Positions 26,022 through 35,391 of a DNA stretch of 64,000 bases are shown here, in pieces. Position numbers and translations under genes: made by a program. Numbering within the stretch: the stretch's first letter is position 1; each line of letters opens with the position of its first letter. The DNA lies in NCBI GenBank assembly GCA_900550455.1, contig URSE01000002.1, positions 1 to 64,000 of the forward strand. The letters run 5' to 3'. Source of the DNA: an uncultured Veillonella sp. (GTDB lineage: Bacteria > Bacillota > Negativicutes > Veillonellales > Veillonellaceae). The notes below the pieces were generated by a model. That model worked only from the letters and a program-made list of their open reading frames with translations. It was not told the origin of the DNA and did no database searches.

Positions 26022-29000
26022 TTATTTAGCGTATTTATCAGCAAAGGCCTTTTCTTCCGCATCATGTTGGCTAAGCCCTTCAGCGACATACTTGGCAATA
26101 GCAGCTTGCATTTCTTCATAAGCCACAGGTACTACCTTAGTAAAGCGGTTTTTGAAGGTTTCCCAATTATCCAAGATATGGCGACCCTTTAAGGAATTGG
26201 TATGGAGAACGTGTTGTTCTACCAATTCCTTAATGCAATCAACATCACTTTCACTAGCAGGGCGGCATTCCACCAAGCCAGTGTTACAATAGCGTTCATC
26301 GAAATCTAAGAGGTAAGCGTAGCCACCTGACATACCGGCTGCAAAGTTACGGCCCGTAGGTCCCAAGATGAGGACTTCCCCACCGGTCATATATTCACAC
26401 CCGTGGTCACCCACACCTTCTACAACAGCAGTGATTCCAGAATTACGAACGGCAAAGCGTTCACCTGCTACACCATTGATATAGGCCGCGCCGGAAGTAG
26501 CTCCATAAAAGGCTACATTGCCGATAAGGATGTTCTTATCAGCATCAAAGGTAGCTTCGTGAGGAGGGAATACAGAAATAATCCCGCCGGACAACCCCTT
26601 ACCGATGTAGTCATTCGCATCCCCTTCTAGGGTCAATGTCATGCCCTTAGGGATGAAAGCACCGAAGGACTGACCTGCGTTACCTACAAAGGACAACTTG
26701 ATTGTATTTTCAGGTAGACCTTCCTCGCCATACTTGCGGGTCACTTCAGAACCCACCAAGGTCCCCACAACGCGGTTGCGGTTATTGATGGCCAATTTAG
26801 CGCGGATTGGCTTTTTATCTTCAATAGCAGGTCGACACATGCGGAGTAATTTGGAAAGATCTAGACCACGTTCCAATTCATGGTCTTGTTCCCGACTATG
26901 AATATGCCCTACAGACACATCTGTATATGGCTTGAAGAGGATTCGCTTCAAGTCTACCCGGGACAACTTGTAGTTATCACCTTGGGATTTAGGGCGAATG
27001 AGGTCAACGCGACCAACCAATTCCGCTACGGACCGGATGCCTAAGCGAGCCATGATCTCACGGAGTTCACGAGCGATGAAGAGGAAGAGGTTTTCCACGT
27101 ATTCAGGCTTACCGGAGAAGCGAGCCCGGAGCTTTTCATCCTGAGTTGCTACCCCATAAGGACAGGTATTAAGGTTACATACGCGAGCCATCTTACAACC
27201 TACAGCCACCAATGGAAGCGTACCAAAACCAAAGTATTCAGCCCCCAACATTGCAGCTACAGCTACGTCAAAACCAGTCATCAACTTGGAGTCAACTTCC
27301 AATTGGATACGGTCACGCAAGCGATTGAGCATCAAGGTTTGATGGACTTCAGAGAGGCCCAATTCCCAAGGCACACCAGCATGCTTGATGGAGGTCCGAC
27401 CAGCGGCCCCTGTCCCTCCGTCATAGCCGGAGATGAGGATGTTGTCAGCCTTAGCCTTAGCTACACCAGCAGCAATGGTGCCAACCCCTGCTTCCGCACA
27501 CAGTTTTACGGACACGCGGGCATGACGGTTGACATTCTTAAGGTCATGAATGAGTTCTGCCAAATCTTCGATAGAATAGATATCATGATGTGGTGGAGGA
27601 GATACCAATTCAACACCTGGTGTGGAGTGACGGGCATGGGCGATATCTGGAGATACCTTACGGCCTGGCAATTGGCCCCCTTCCCCTGGCTTAGCCCCTT
27701 GGGCACACTTAATTTGCAATTCTTGAGCATGAATCAAGTAGTCTGCGGTGACCCCAAAACGACCAGATGCTACCTGTTTTACCTCGGAGTTCATGGAGTC
27801 CCCATTAGGCAATGGCACAAAGCGAGATGCATCTTCCCCGCCTTCACCTGAGTTGGATGTACAGCCCAAGCGATTCATAGCGATAGCGATGGTTTCATGG
27901 GCTTCCTTAGAGATGGCCCCAAAGGACATAGCCCCCGCTTTAAAGCGTTTCACGATGGATTCTACCGGTTCTACTTCTTCTACGGCGATACCGCCCCCTT
28001 CAGGCAGATTGAGTTCCATAAGGGACCGAAGTGTTACATGGTAATTATCTTGGATATCCTTGGAATATACCTTATATTGCTTATAGTCATTATTGATAAG
28101 CGCTTCTTGGAGTTCATTGATAGTGGATGGGTTATAGAGATGTTCTTCCCCGTCCTTCATTGGTCCATAGAAACCACCTGGTACCAAAGCCTTAGCCCCA
28201 TCTTGGAAGATACGATTGTGGCGACTAATGGTTTCAATAGCAACCCCCCCTAAGCCAATACCTCCGATACGGGTAGCTGTGTTAGGGAAATAATGGCGGA
28301 TAAAGTCCGTGTTGAGGCCAATGGCTTCAAAGATTTGTGCCCCATGGTAGGACCGAACCGTGGAAATACCCATCTTGGACATAACCTTCAAGAGACCAGA
28401 TACGGCAGCATGAATGTAATTTTCTTGTGCCTCTTCCACAGTGAGGTCGCCCAAACGCTTATGAGCCAACAAATCTGCTACTGTATCCAAAGCTAAGTAT
28501 GGGTTGATAGCAGTTACACCATAGCCCAAGAGGGTCGCGAAGTGGTGAACTTCACGCGGTTCACCAGATTCTAGGATGAGACCTAGGTCGGTGCGAAGCT
28601 TCTTGACAATCAAGTGATTATGAACCGCAGAGGCAGCCAAAAGGGCTGGAATAGCGGCATGGTCCTTATCAACACCACGGTCGGAGAGAACCAAGATATT
28701 AGCGTCAGTCTTAGCTAATTCTTCTGCTTGTTGACAGAGTTCATCCAAGGCTGCTTTCAAGCCATCTAAGCCCAAGGCAGGGTTGAAGAGGATTGGCAAG
28801 GTAACGGATTTCAAGCGGTCGCAATCAATATTTTTAATGTTGGCCAACTCTTGATTGGTCAAGATAGGGCGACGCATGGAAATGGCCGCAGTGCCTTCCT
28901 TATTCGGGTCAGTCAAGTTGCCAGAATTCCCCAACATAACCCGAGTAGAGGTAACCATTTCTTCCCGAATACAGTCGATTGGTGGGTTGGTTACTTGAGC

Positions 29001-30608
29001 GAAGAGTTGTTTAAAGTAAGTATAGAGAAGCTGTGGCTTATCAGACAAGATAGCCAATGGTGCATCAGCACCCATAGCCCCTACAGGGTCCTTACCATCC
29101 TTAGCCATAGGCGTAATCATGCGGACCATATCCTCTTGGGTATAGCCAAAGGCCTGTTGTTGCTCAAAGATATTATCCACCTTAGGAAGCTTATCCGCTG
29201 CTACTGGTGTCACTTGGGACAAGTGGATGATGTGATCCTGATTCCAGTCGCCATAAGGATGTTCAGTAGCCACTTCTTGCTTGATTTCTTCATCGGAGAT
29301 AATCCGTTGTTGGTCCAAGTCGATAAGGAGCATCTTACCTGGTTCCAAACGACCCTTGTAGCGAATATTTTCCGCTGCTTCGTCCACTACGCCCACTTCA
29401 GAAGCCATGACAACGCGATCATCGTTGGTTACATAGTAACGAGCAGGACGGAGGCCATTGCGGTCCAAGACACCGCCGATGACCTTACCATCGGTAAAGC
29501 CGATAGCTGCAGGACCATCCCAAGGTTCCATGAGGAAGGAATTGAATTCATAGAAGTCGTGTTTTTCCTTGGTCATGAGCTTGTTCTTTTCCCAAGGTTC
29601 TGGAATCATCATCATCACTGCATGAGGCAAGGACCGACCAGTGAGGTGCAAGAATTCCAAGGTGTTGTCGAACATAGCCGAGTCAGACCCAGAGGCATCC
29701 ACAATGGGGAATACCTTTTCAATATTAGGGAAGAGACGAGACTCAGCCTTGCCTTGGCGGGCGTTGATCCAGTTTACATTACCCCGAATGGTGTTGATTT
29801 CACCATTGTGGACGATGTAGCGGTTAGGATGAGCCCGTTCCCAAGATGGGAAGGTATTAGTGGAGAAGCGGGAATGAACCATGGCCAAAGCAGAGGTGAA
29901 ATCAAGGTCATTGAGGTCCAAATAGAAGTTCCGCAATTGTTCAGGTGTGAGCATCCCCTTGTAGACGATAGTCCGAGATGATAAGGATGCGATGTAGAAA
30001 TTAGAAGACAACTCCTTAGAGAGAGGAACAATCCGCTTTTCTGCAGCTTTACGAATGATGTAGAGCTTACGTTCAAACTCATCTTGATTGGTCACATCTG
30101 GACCTTGACCGATAATGGCTTGAAGGAACCAAGGGCGGAGGCCCTTTGCGGTTTCCCCGATGCAGGTAGCATCAATTGGCACTTCACGCCAACCCAAGAA
30201 GATTTGCCCCTCTTCCTTAACCACTTCTTCAAAGATGGCCTTTTGTTGGTTGCGGAGGTCTTCATAGCGGTGGGCAAAGATCATACCGACGCCGTACTTG
30301 CCCGTTGCAGGCAATTTAATACCCAATACATCGCACTCCCGTTGGAAGAAGGCATGTGGAATCTGAACTAAAATACCAGCGCCATCCCCTGTATTCTCAT
30401 CGGCCCCAGCACCACCACGGTGTTTGAGACGTTCTAGAATTTCTAGGCCATCATCGATAATCTTATGAGATTTTTTCCCCTTAATATTAACGACAAAACC
30501 CATGCCGCAAGCATCTTTTTCATAACTGCTATCATAGAGCCCTTGCGCTTGAAATTGAGCGCGCTCAGATGCAGATGTCATAGACGAATCTTGTTGATGA
30601 TCTGTCAT
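26022..30608 (-). CDS. gltB: Glutamate synthase (GOGAT) large subunit
   Basis: This 1528-residue enzyme makes two glutamates from glutamine and 2-oxoglutarate. An N-terminal glutaminase domain follows a short propeptide; the likely catalytic Cys34 is in YEKDACGMGF. A central domain, an FMN-binding synthase domain (GYDGGTGAA, EYFGFGTLPLVAVGC) and a C-terminal GXGXG-type beta-helix (GLSGGIISV, GAAYINGVAGERFAVRNSG) follow. The Cys motif CKMARVCNLNTCPYGVATQ binds the [3Fe-4S] centre. I chose ATG 30608 (AGAGGT upstream) over 30626. The small subunit gltD is not adjacent, so it is encoded elsewhere or another reductase serves. Confidence 0.96.
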   Translation of the reverse strand: MTDHQQDSSMTSASERAQFQAQGLYDSSYEKDACGMGFVVNIKGKKSHKIIDDGLEILERLKHRGGAGADENTGDGAGILVQIPHAFFQRECDVLGIKLPATGKYGVGMIFAHRYEDLRNQQKAIFEEVVKEEGQIFLGWREVPIDATCIGETAKGLRPWFLQAIIGQGPDVTNQDEFERKLYIIRKAAEKRIVPLSKELSSNFYIASLSSRTIVYKGMLTPEQLRNFYLDLNDLDFTSALAMVHSRFSTNTFPSWERAHPNRYIVHNGEINTIRGNVNWINARQGKAESRLFPNIEKVFPIVDASGSDSAMFDNTLEFLHLTGRSLPHAVMMMIPEPWEKNKLMTKEKHDFYEFNSFLMEPWDGPAAIGFTDGKVIGGVLDRNGLRPARYYVTNDDRVVMASEVGVVDEAAENIRYKGRLEPGKMLLIDLDQQRIISDEEIKQEVATEHPYGDWNQDHIIHLSQVTPVAADKLPKVDNIFEQQQAFGYTQEDMVRMITPMAKDGKDPVGAMGADAPLAILSDKPQLLYTYFKQLFAQVTNPPIDCIREEMVTSTRVMLGNSGNLTDPNKEGTAAISMRRPILTNQELANIKNIDCDRLKSVTLPILFNPALGLDGLKAALDELCQQAEELAKTDANILVLSDRGVDKDHAAIPALLAASAVHNHLIVKKLRTDLGLILESGEPREVHHFATLLGYGVTAINPYLALDTVADLLAHKRLGDLTVEEAQENYIHAAVSGLLKVMSKMGISTVRSYHGAQIFEAIGLNTDFIRHYFPNTATRIGGIGLGGVAIETISRHNRIFQDGAKALVPGGFYGPMKDGEEHLYNPSTINELQEALINNDYKQYKVYSKDIQDNYHVTLRSLMELNLPEGGGIAVEEVEPVESIVKRFKAGAMSFGAISKEAHETIAIAMNRLGCTSNSGEGGEDASRFVPLPNGDSMNSEVKQVASGRFGVTADYLIHAQELQIKCAQGAKPGEGGQLPGRKVSPDIAHARHSTPGVELVSPPPHHDIYSIEDLAELIHDLKNVNRHARVSVKLCAEAGVGTIAAGVAKAKADNILISGYDGGTGAAGRTSIKHAGVPWELGLSEVHQTLMLNRLRDRIQLEVDSKLMTGFDVAVAAMLGAEYFGFGTLPLVAVGCKMARVCNLNTCPYGVATQDEKLRARFSGKPEYVENLFLFIARELREIMARLGIRSVAELVGRVDLIRPKSQGDNYKLSRVDLKRILFKPYTDVSVGHIHSREQDHELERGLDLSKLLRMCRPAIEDKKPIRAKLAINNRNRVVGTLVGSEVTRKYGEEGLPENTIKLSFVGNAGQSFGAFIPKGMTLTLEGDANDYIGKGLSGGIISVFPPHEATFDADKNILIGNVAFYGATSGAAYINGVAGERFAVRNSGITAVVEGVGDHGCEYMTGGEVLILGPTGRNFAAGMSGGYAYLLDFDERYCNTGLVECRPASESDVDCIKELVEQHVLHTNSLKGRHILDNWETFKNRFTKVVPVAYEEMQAAIAKYVAEGLSQHDAEEKAFADKYAK

Positions 30609-30784
30609 AATTCTACCTCTTTCCAATTTATGGATTACCTCTACCCATGAAAGCTAGAGGTTATACACATATACATAGACTTCTATAATTCTATAGAAAC
30701 AACAATACATTCCTAGTATAGCAGAAAATCCTTGTCATATCAGCTTTTTGCTTATGTATACATAATTTATAAGCCCCTGGGCAA

Positions 30785-30816
30785 GAAAAAAGGACATTCT
30801 CTAAAAGAATGTCCTT
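30785..30816 (-). terminator. Terminator of the haem operon
   Basis: AAGGACATTCT (30790-30800) pairs perfectly with AGAATGTCCTT (30806-30816), followed on the minus strand by TTTTTTCTT. It lies 33 bp after the chdC stop codon. Confidence 0.92.
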
Positions 30817-30848
30817 ACTAGGCGTATTTTCCCTAAATAATAGGGCTA

Positions 30849-31697
30849 TTAACCGAAGATTTTTTCCAAGCGATCATCGGTTATGATTGTACCTACATAG
30901 AAGTCGCCAAAAATCCCATAGCGGGCAGATGCTTCTTCAAAACGCATATCATAGACGATTTTCTTGAATTGAATATCGTCATCGCCCAATAGGGTGATAC
31001 CCCATTCATGTACATCTAGGCCACAAGCACCGGTGGTAAACTCACTCATAACGGATAAGTAGGTCTTACCCAATTCCCCGTGAGACTTCATGAGCATGCC
31101 CCGTTCGCGGGCTGGCAGCATATACCAATTATCCTCTAAATTACGGGACTTACTCATAGGGTAGAAGCACATGTACTTATTGCGTGGCACATGAGGGTAA
31201 AGCTTTTGCTTAACTTCTGGACCTTCCATCTTGGATGTGAGGTACATAGACAATTCCGTTACAGATGTGAAGGAATAGGTATTTTCTAAAACACTAGCAA
31301 TCTTAAGCTTACGGAATTCTAGCTCTACATCGTTAAGTTCTTCCAAGGATGGACGGAGGAACCAGAACATGAGGTCACCCTTATGACCTACTACATCATA
31401 AAAGGCATAGGAGGAGGTATTAGCTTGGTGGCCTTCTTCTAATTTAGCGACGAAGGCTTTGAGTTCATCAAGGGCCTCTCTTTTTTCTTGGTCATCAAAT
31501 TGATTCCACAAGTAGAAATCGATACGGTATACCGTATGGAGAGAGTGCCAACCTTCCGCTGTTTGCACAGCTTTACCTAGGCGGTTACCTTCCGCATCAT
31601 AACCAGGTGCCCCTGGTTGCCCTTTTGGTGCAGCTCCCGGATGGCCCGCACCTGGATGACCTACGTGTGGATGTTGTGCTTTCATTTGATCTGTCAT
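30849..31697 (-). CDS. chdC: Coproheme decarboxylase (HemQ/ChdC)
   Basis: This enzyme converts coproheme to haem b using peroxide, the last step of the coproporphyrin-dependent pathway. The 282-residue protein matches Firmicutes HemQ: CFYPMSKSR contains the catalytic-type Tyr, ARERGMLMKSHG the probable proximal His, and HEWGITLLGDD...QFKKIVYDMRFEEASARYG is highly family-like. An extra N-terminal stretch of about 40 residues is rich in His, Gly and Pro with GHPGA repeated, not found in typical HemQ. The gene follows cgoX by one base and is last in hemE-cpfC-cgoX-chdC. Confidence 0.94.
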   Translation of the reverse strand: MTDQMKAQHPHVGHPGAGHPGAAPKGQPGAPGYDAEGNRLGKAVQTAEGWHSLHTVYRIDFYLWNQFDDQEKREALDELKAFVAKLEEGHQANTSSYAFYDVVGHKGDLMFWFLRPSLEELNDVELEFRKLKIASVLENTYSFTSVTELSMYLTSKMEGPEVKQKLYPHVPRNKYMCFYPMSKSRNLEDNWYMLPARERGMLMKSHGELGKTYLSVMSEFTTGACGLDVHEWGITLLGDDDIQFKKIVYDMRFEEASARYGIFGDFYVGTIITDDRLEKIFG

Positions 31698-31698
31698 A

Positions 31699-33180
31699 TT
31701 AAGCCTCTTTCTTGAGTTTTTCTACTAACTCTTTTGCTTGTTTTACCCCGTCTGGAATGCCAATGCCGTCAAATGGCGTACCAATGGTATAGAGGCGAGG
31801 GTAAGTATCATGAATATATTGGCGTACCTTATCGATGGCCACCTTATGACCTACATAGTACTGTGGCATACAGTGAACCAGGCGGTTAATTTCCACCCAA
31901 GAAGGCTTTGCTGTAAAGCCTAGTAGCTTATGGATTTCCTCTACAGCCAGAGCTTTAAGGCCCTCATCATCATGCTCTTCCACAGCATGGTTACCAGGTT
32001 TACCCAAGAAGACCCGGAGGACAATCTTATCCTCTGGCGTAGTTTGCGGCCACTTTTGACTGAGGTTTGTGCAAGCCGTTACCGGCGTATCTGTCTTACG
32101 GGTCACCAGAAGACCAGAGCCCAAGAGGTTAGCATCAAAGGAGTCCTTTTCAAAGGCCATGATAGCGATGGCACAAGACGTTTGGTCCATAGTATAAAGT
32201 GGTTCCATAGCTTTATCCCCTTCGAACCAAGTCCGGTAAGAAGCGGGCGGTGTTGCTATGATAACATCATCAGCTACACACACTTGCCCCTTAACAGTCA
32301 CGTGATAGGTATCGCTATCCTTATTATAAACCAATGCTTCTACAGGGGAAGACTTGTAGATAGTTACATTGGACGGCATTTGCGCTTCTATCGCTTCTAC
32401 CACTGCATAAAGGCCATCTTTCAATTGACGGAAAAGGCCGCCCTTGAGCTTAGGCGCTGCTTGGCGAGGTGCTTCTTGCTTAACTGGAGGTGCTGGTTCT
32501 GCATCCCCTTCTACCCCTTGAGTTTGCTTAGTTACATTCTCTACCCCTGCCTTCTTATGGGCCTTGGCAGAGTGGATCATACCCTTCACCATATTGCCAT
32601 ACTTCTGCTCAACTTGGATAAAATGAGGGAAGGTAGACTGGATGGAGATTTTGTAGATGTCACCCCCATAAATCCCCGACAAGAGAGGCTCGATGAGCTT
32701 GTCCATCATCTCTTGTCCCAAGTGATGGAGGAAGAAGTGACCGATAGAGATATCCCCATCTTTATCGAGTCTTACAGGGCCCTTAAAAATATCTAAGCCT
32801 GCCCGCAACTTTCCGGGCCATGAAATGAGACTAGAGGTGATGAAGGGACCCATTTTACTTGGAATCCCCATGATAGCTCCGCCAGGGATAGGATGGATCT
32901 TACCTTCCGTATAGACATAAGCCTGGCCTGTGGCATTAGCCACCAATTGATCAGCGAGACCTAGGTCACAAATTAGATCTGTCATTTCAGACTTACGAGC
33001 TAGGTAGGAATCAGGCCCCAACTCAACCACAAATCCATCCATGCGCTTAGTTTGAATCTTACCGCCCAAGTTAGAATGGGCTTCGTAGATGTCAATGGTC
33101 CAATCTGGTTTAGCTTGTCCTAAATAGTAAGCGGCAGCGAGGCCCGTCAGGCCTCCGCCAATAACTGCTACGCGTTTCAT
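31699..33180 (-). CDS. cgoX: Coproporphyrinogen III oxidase / protoporphyrinogen oxidase (HemY-type)
   Basis: This FAD enzyme oxidises coproporphyrinogen III to coproporphyrin III with O2 in HemQ-containing bacteria. At 493 residues it starts with the FAD motif GGGLTGLAAAYYLG and contains MDGFVVELGPDSYL. GVKQAKELVEKL near the end is the C-terminal FAD-domain helix. A Pro/Glu/Gln-rich insertion (about 211-246, with APPVKQEAPRQAAP) is unlike the compact family members. It lies 4 bp after cpfC and overlaps the same transcript. Confidence 0.93.
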   Translation of the reverse strand: MKRVAVIGGGLTGLAAAYYLGQAKPDWTIDIYEAHSNLGGKIQTKRMDGFVVELGPDSYLARKSEMTDLICDLGLADQLVANATGQAYVYTEGKIHPIPGGAIMGIPSKMGPFITSSLISWPGKLRAGLDIFKGPVRLDKDGDISIGHFFLHHLGQEMMDKLIEPLLSGIYGGDIYKISIQSTFPHFIQVEQKYGNMVKGMIHSAKAHKKAGVENVTKQTQGVEGDAEPAPPVKQEAPRQAAPKLKGGLFRQLKDGLYAVVEAIEAQMPSNVTIYKSSPVEALVYNKDSDTYHVTVKGQVCVADDVIIATPPASYRTWFEGDKAMEPLYTMDQTSCAIAIMAFEKDSFDANLLGSGLLVTRKTDTPVTACTNLSQKWPQTTPEDKIVLRVFLGKPGNHAVEEHDDEGLKALAVEEIHKLLGFTAKPSWVEINRLVHCMPQYYVGHKVAIDKVRQYIHDTYPRLYTIGTPFDGIGIPDGVKQAKELVEKLKKEA

Positions 33181-33184
33181 ATTC

Positions 33185-34096
33185 TTATCCTTTTACACAC
33201 GCCACGGCACTTGCCATGGATTCAATCAACAATGCACTATCATTAGGCATACTAGGACGGTAATAGTGAGCTCCACCTGCCTCAATTTGCTCCCTATAAA
33301 CCACATCATCATCATACAGAACTTCTAAATGCTCTGTAATAAAGCCCAGAGGAACAATGACGATATGTTTATATCCCTGGTCCAAAGCCTTCTGGATAAC
33401 CTGATCAACCTTAGGTTCCATCCAACGTCCTCGCGGTGGCGCCGACTGCCAAGCCTGGCAATACTGGTCTAAACCTAAGCCCTGAGCTAGCCTCTTAGCG
33501 GCCGTTTTAATGTCCTCTACATAAGGATCACCCATGGCTACAATCTCTTGAGGTAAAGAGTGGGCCGAAAAAATATAATAAGCATCATCTGGGACCGCTA
33601 GGTCCTTAATAGCCTCTTGCCAACATCTAGTAAAGGCCGTAGTATCCCACCAAGCATCCACCCGGTAGATGGTCATCCCATAGCGATCAGCCACAGCCTT
33701 AGCCCGCCGACCATAGTCGGCCGTACCCAAGGCAGAATAGAAAGGAGACGCGGCCACTAGAACCGCCTCTTCAATACCATCCCTGTGCATGGTCTCTACA
33801 GCCTCCTCAATGGAAGGTGTGAGGTGCTTATAACCCTCGTAGAGGCGGTAGTTGCCACCCCTAGCATTGAGGTGGGACACTAAGGCCTGCCCCTGCTTAT
33901 GGGTAGCCTCATTGAGGGGGGAGAAGCCCCCTTCAAAAGAACCTATAATATCATAGCGCCTCTTAAGAGAAGACACCTCCGGTTGGCTAGGTTGACGCCC
34001 CCGAATACTGGTTAGGTAAGGAATGATCTCCTCTTCAGACCGTGGGGTCCCATAGGATAGGTACAAGAGACCCATGGTCTTATTTTTATCTGTCAT
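33185..34096 (-). CDS. cpfC: Coproporphyrin III ferrochelatase
   Basis: The enzyme inserts Fe2+ into coproporphyrin III. The 303-residue protein has the catalytic His179 in FSAHSLP and Glu255 in TEHLEVLYDDD, plus YGTPRSEEEI at the N-terminus. I chose ATG 34096 because AAGGAG lies just upstream; an ATG at 34111 would overlap that site. The substrate is assigned as coproporphyrin from the neighbouring chdC and cgoX (established pathway logic). Confidence 0.94.
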   Translation of the reverse strand: MTDKNKTMGLLYLSYGTPRSEEEIIPYLTSIRGRQPSQPEVSSLKRRYDIIGSFEGGFSPLNEATHKQGQALVSHLNARGGNYRLYEGYKHLTPSIEEAVETMHRDGIEEAVLVAASPFYSALGTADYGRRAKAVADRYGMTIYRVDAWWDTTAFTRCWQEAIKDLAVPDDAYYIFSAHSLPQEIVAMGDPYVEDIKTAAKRLAQGLGLDQYCQAWQSAPPRGRWMEPKVDQVIQKALDQGYKHIVIVPLGFITEHLEVLYDDDVVYREQIEAGGAHYYRPSMPNDSALLIESMASAVACVKG

Positions 34097-34143
34097 GGGA
34101 CTCCTTCCCATCCAATCTAATACAACTTATAAAATATTGCTTA

Positions 34144-35181
34144 TTACTTAGCCCGCAAAGCCCTGGATTTCTCATGTACATACTCAGTAATGTACTTGAG
34201 CTTGGCTGGGTCCGCTTCCGGGAATACCCCATGGCCCAAGTTAAATACATGACGACCATGGCGAATTCCCGCCTCAATAATGGCATCTAGTTCCTTATCC
34301 AAGACATGGGCAGGTGCATAGAGGAAGGCTGGATCCAAATTACCTTGTACCACCTTATCAATCCCCAATTGGCCCAAACGGTCAATCGGACACCGCCAAT
34401 CCAAGGCCAACACATCAATCGGCAACTGACCCCATTCTCCTACCAAATGAGCATTACCTACCCCATTCATAGCCAATGGGATATGAGGGTATTTGGCTTT
34501 CATGGTGGAAATGATCTTATCCATATGGGAGAAAATGTGGGCATGGTACTGTTCAGCTGACACCGCGCCGATCCAGGAATCAAAGATTTGAAGAGCATTA
34601 GCCCCGGCCTCAACCTGCATGGATAGGTAGTCAATGGACATATCCGCCAAGCGGTTCATGAGGTCATCCCAGAGGTCTGCTTGGCTGACCATAAGGCCCC
34701 TTGTCTTGTTATAGGACTTAGTAGGCCCCCCTTCCACCAAATAGGAAGCAATGGTAAAAGGACCTCCACAGAAGCCGATCAAAGGCACATCTAAGACCTC
34801 AGATGTCAAAAGTTTGATGGTATCTGCGATATAGGAGACCTTGGAACCATCAAAGGTCCCAATTTGATCTAGATCAGCTGCCCTTTGGATGGGCCGTTCA
34901 AAGACAGGCCCCTTACCAGGTACCAACTTTACCTCCACACCGATAGCCGTCATAGGGCTCATGATGTCCTTGTAGAGGATAGCCGCATCAAGGCCGTATT
35001 CCTCCACCGGCAAGTTAGTCACATAGGCACACAACTCCGGCTCGCGGGTGATATCAAAGAGGGAGTGGGTCTTCTTAATTTCCCGGTACTTAGGCTGACT
35101 ACGCCCTGCCTGGCGCATAAACCAAACAGGGGTATAAGCAGGCTCTTGACCCTGAATCATGTCCAAATAAGTTCTATTCAC
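34144..35181 (-). CDS. hemE: Uroporphyrinogen decarboxylase
   Basis: This 345-residue enzyme decarboxylates uroporphyrinogen III to coproporphyrinogen III. The family motif PVWFMRQAGRSQPKYR is at about 18-33, with YKDIMSP and the substrate-binding GFCGGPFTIASYL following. GHGVFPEADP is near the C-terminus. It starts with GTG preceded by GGAGG with good spacing. It heads the haem operon. A probable attenuator hairpin sits only about 30 bp upstream. Confidence 0.96.
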   Translation of the reverse strand: MNRTYLDMIQGQEPAYTPVWFMRQAGRSQPKYREIKKTHSLFDITREPELCAYVTNLPVEEYGLDAAILYKDIMSPMTAIGVEVKLVPGKGPVFERPIQRAADLDQIGTFDGSKVSYIADTIKLLTSEVLDVPLIGFCGGPFTIASYLVEGGPTKSYNKTRGLMVSQADLWDDLMNRLADMSIDYLSMQVEAGANALQIFDSWIGAVSAEQYHAHIFSHMDKIISTMKAKYPHIPLAMNGVGNAHLVGEWGQLPIDVLALDWRCPIDRLGQLGIDKVVQGNLDPAFLYAPAHVLDKELDAIIEAGIRHGRHVFNLGHGVFPEADPAKLKYITEYVHEKSRALRAK

Positions 35182-35205
35182 ACCCTACCTCCCGAACGTT
35201 CTAAG

Positions 35206-35316
35206 TAACAAAAAAGCGACCTCCTGGGAGATCGCTTCCCCCTAACTGTAGTCGCTTATATTGTACCACAATTAGGGGCTTTAGCTTATAGTATTTATTA
35301 CAGGTAAGCCAATTCT
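35206..35316 (-). promoter_or_regulatory. Leader with probable transcription attenuator upstream of hemE
   Basis: On the minus strand a possible promoter (TTGGCT, 16 bp, TATAAG) precedes a short leader. Element 1, CCCCTAA (35272-35278), can pair with TTAGGGG (35239-35245). Next comes an 11-bp terminator stem (35227-35237 with 35214-35224, one G-U pair) with six T. Upstream AAGCGAC (35251-35257) is perfectly complementary to the terminator's 3' arm GTCGCTT (35214-35220), so it can compete as antiterminator. The terminator ends 26 bp before the hemE start, leaving no room for another promoter, so hemE expression must involve read-through. Confidence 0.6.
35210..35237 (-). terminator. Intrinsic terminator immediately upstream of hemE
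   Basis: AAGCGATCTCC pairs with GGAGGTCGCTT on the minus strand, followed by TTTTTT. It may end the yhaO-yhaN transcript as well as act as the hemE attenuator. Confidence 0.85.
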
Positions 35317-35391
35317 TATAAAATTTTTCAGCCTCAGCTTCTCTACCAAGGGCTATGGGTAAATACTCTAAGAGTGAGTCCAGTAAACTAA

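Noticed and set aside
28851..29981. A 376-codon plus-strand frame
   Set aside because: Antisense to the conserved gltB coding region.
35206..35316. hemE leader considered as a T-box
   Set aside because: It lacks the GGGTGGnACCGCG bulge and has no long stem I.
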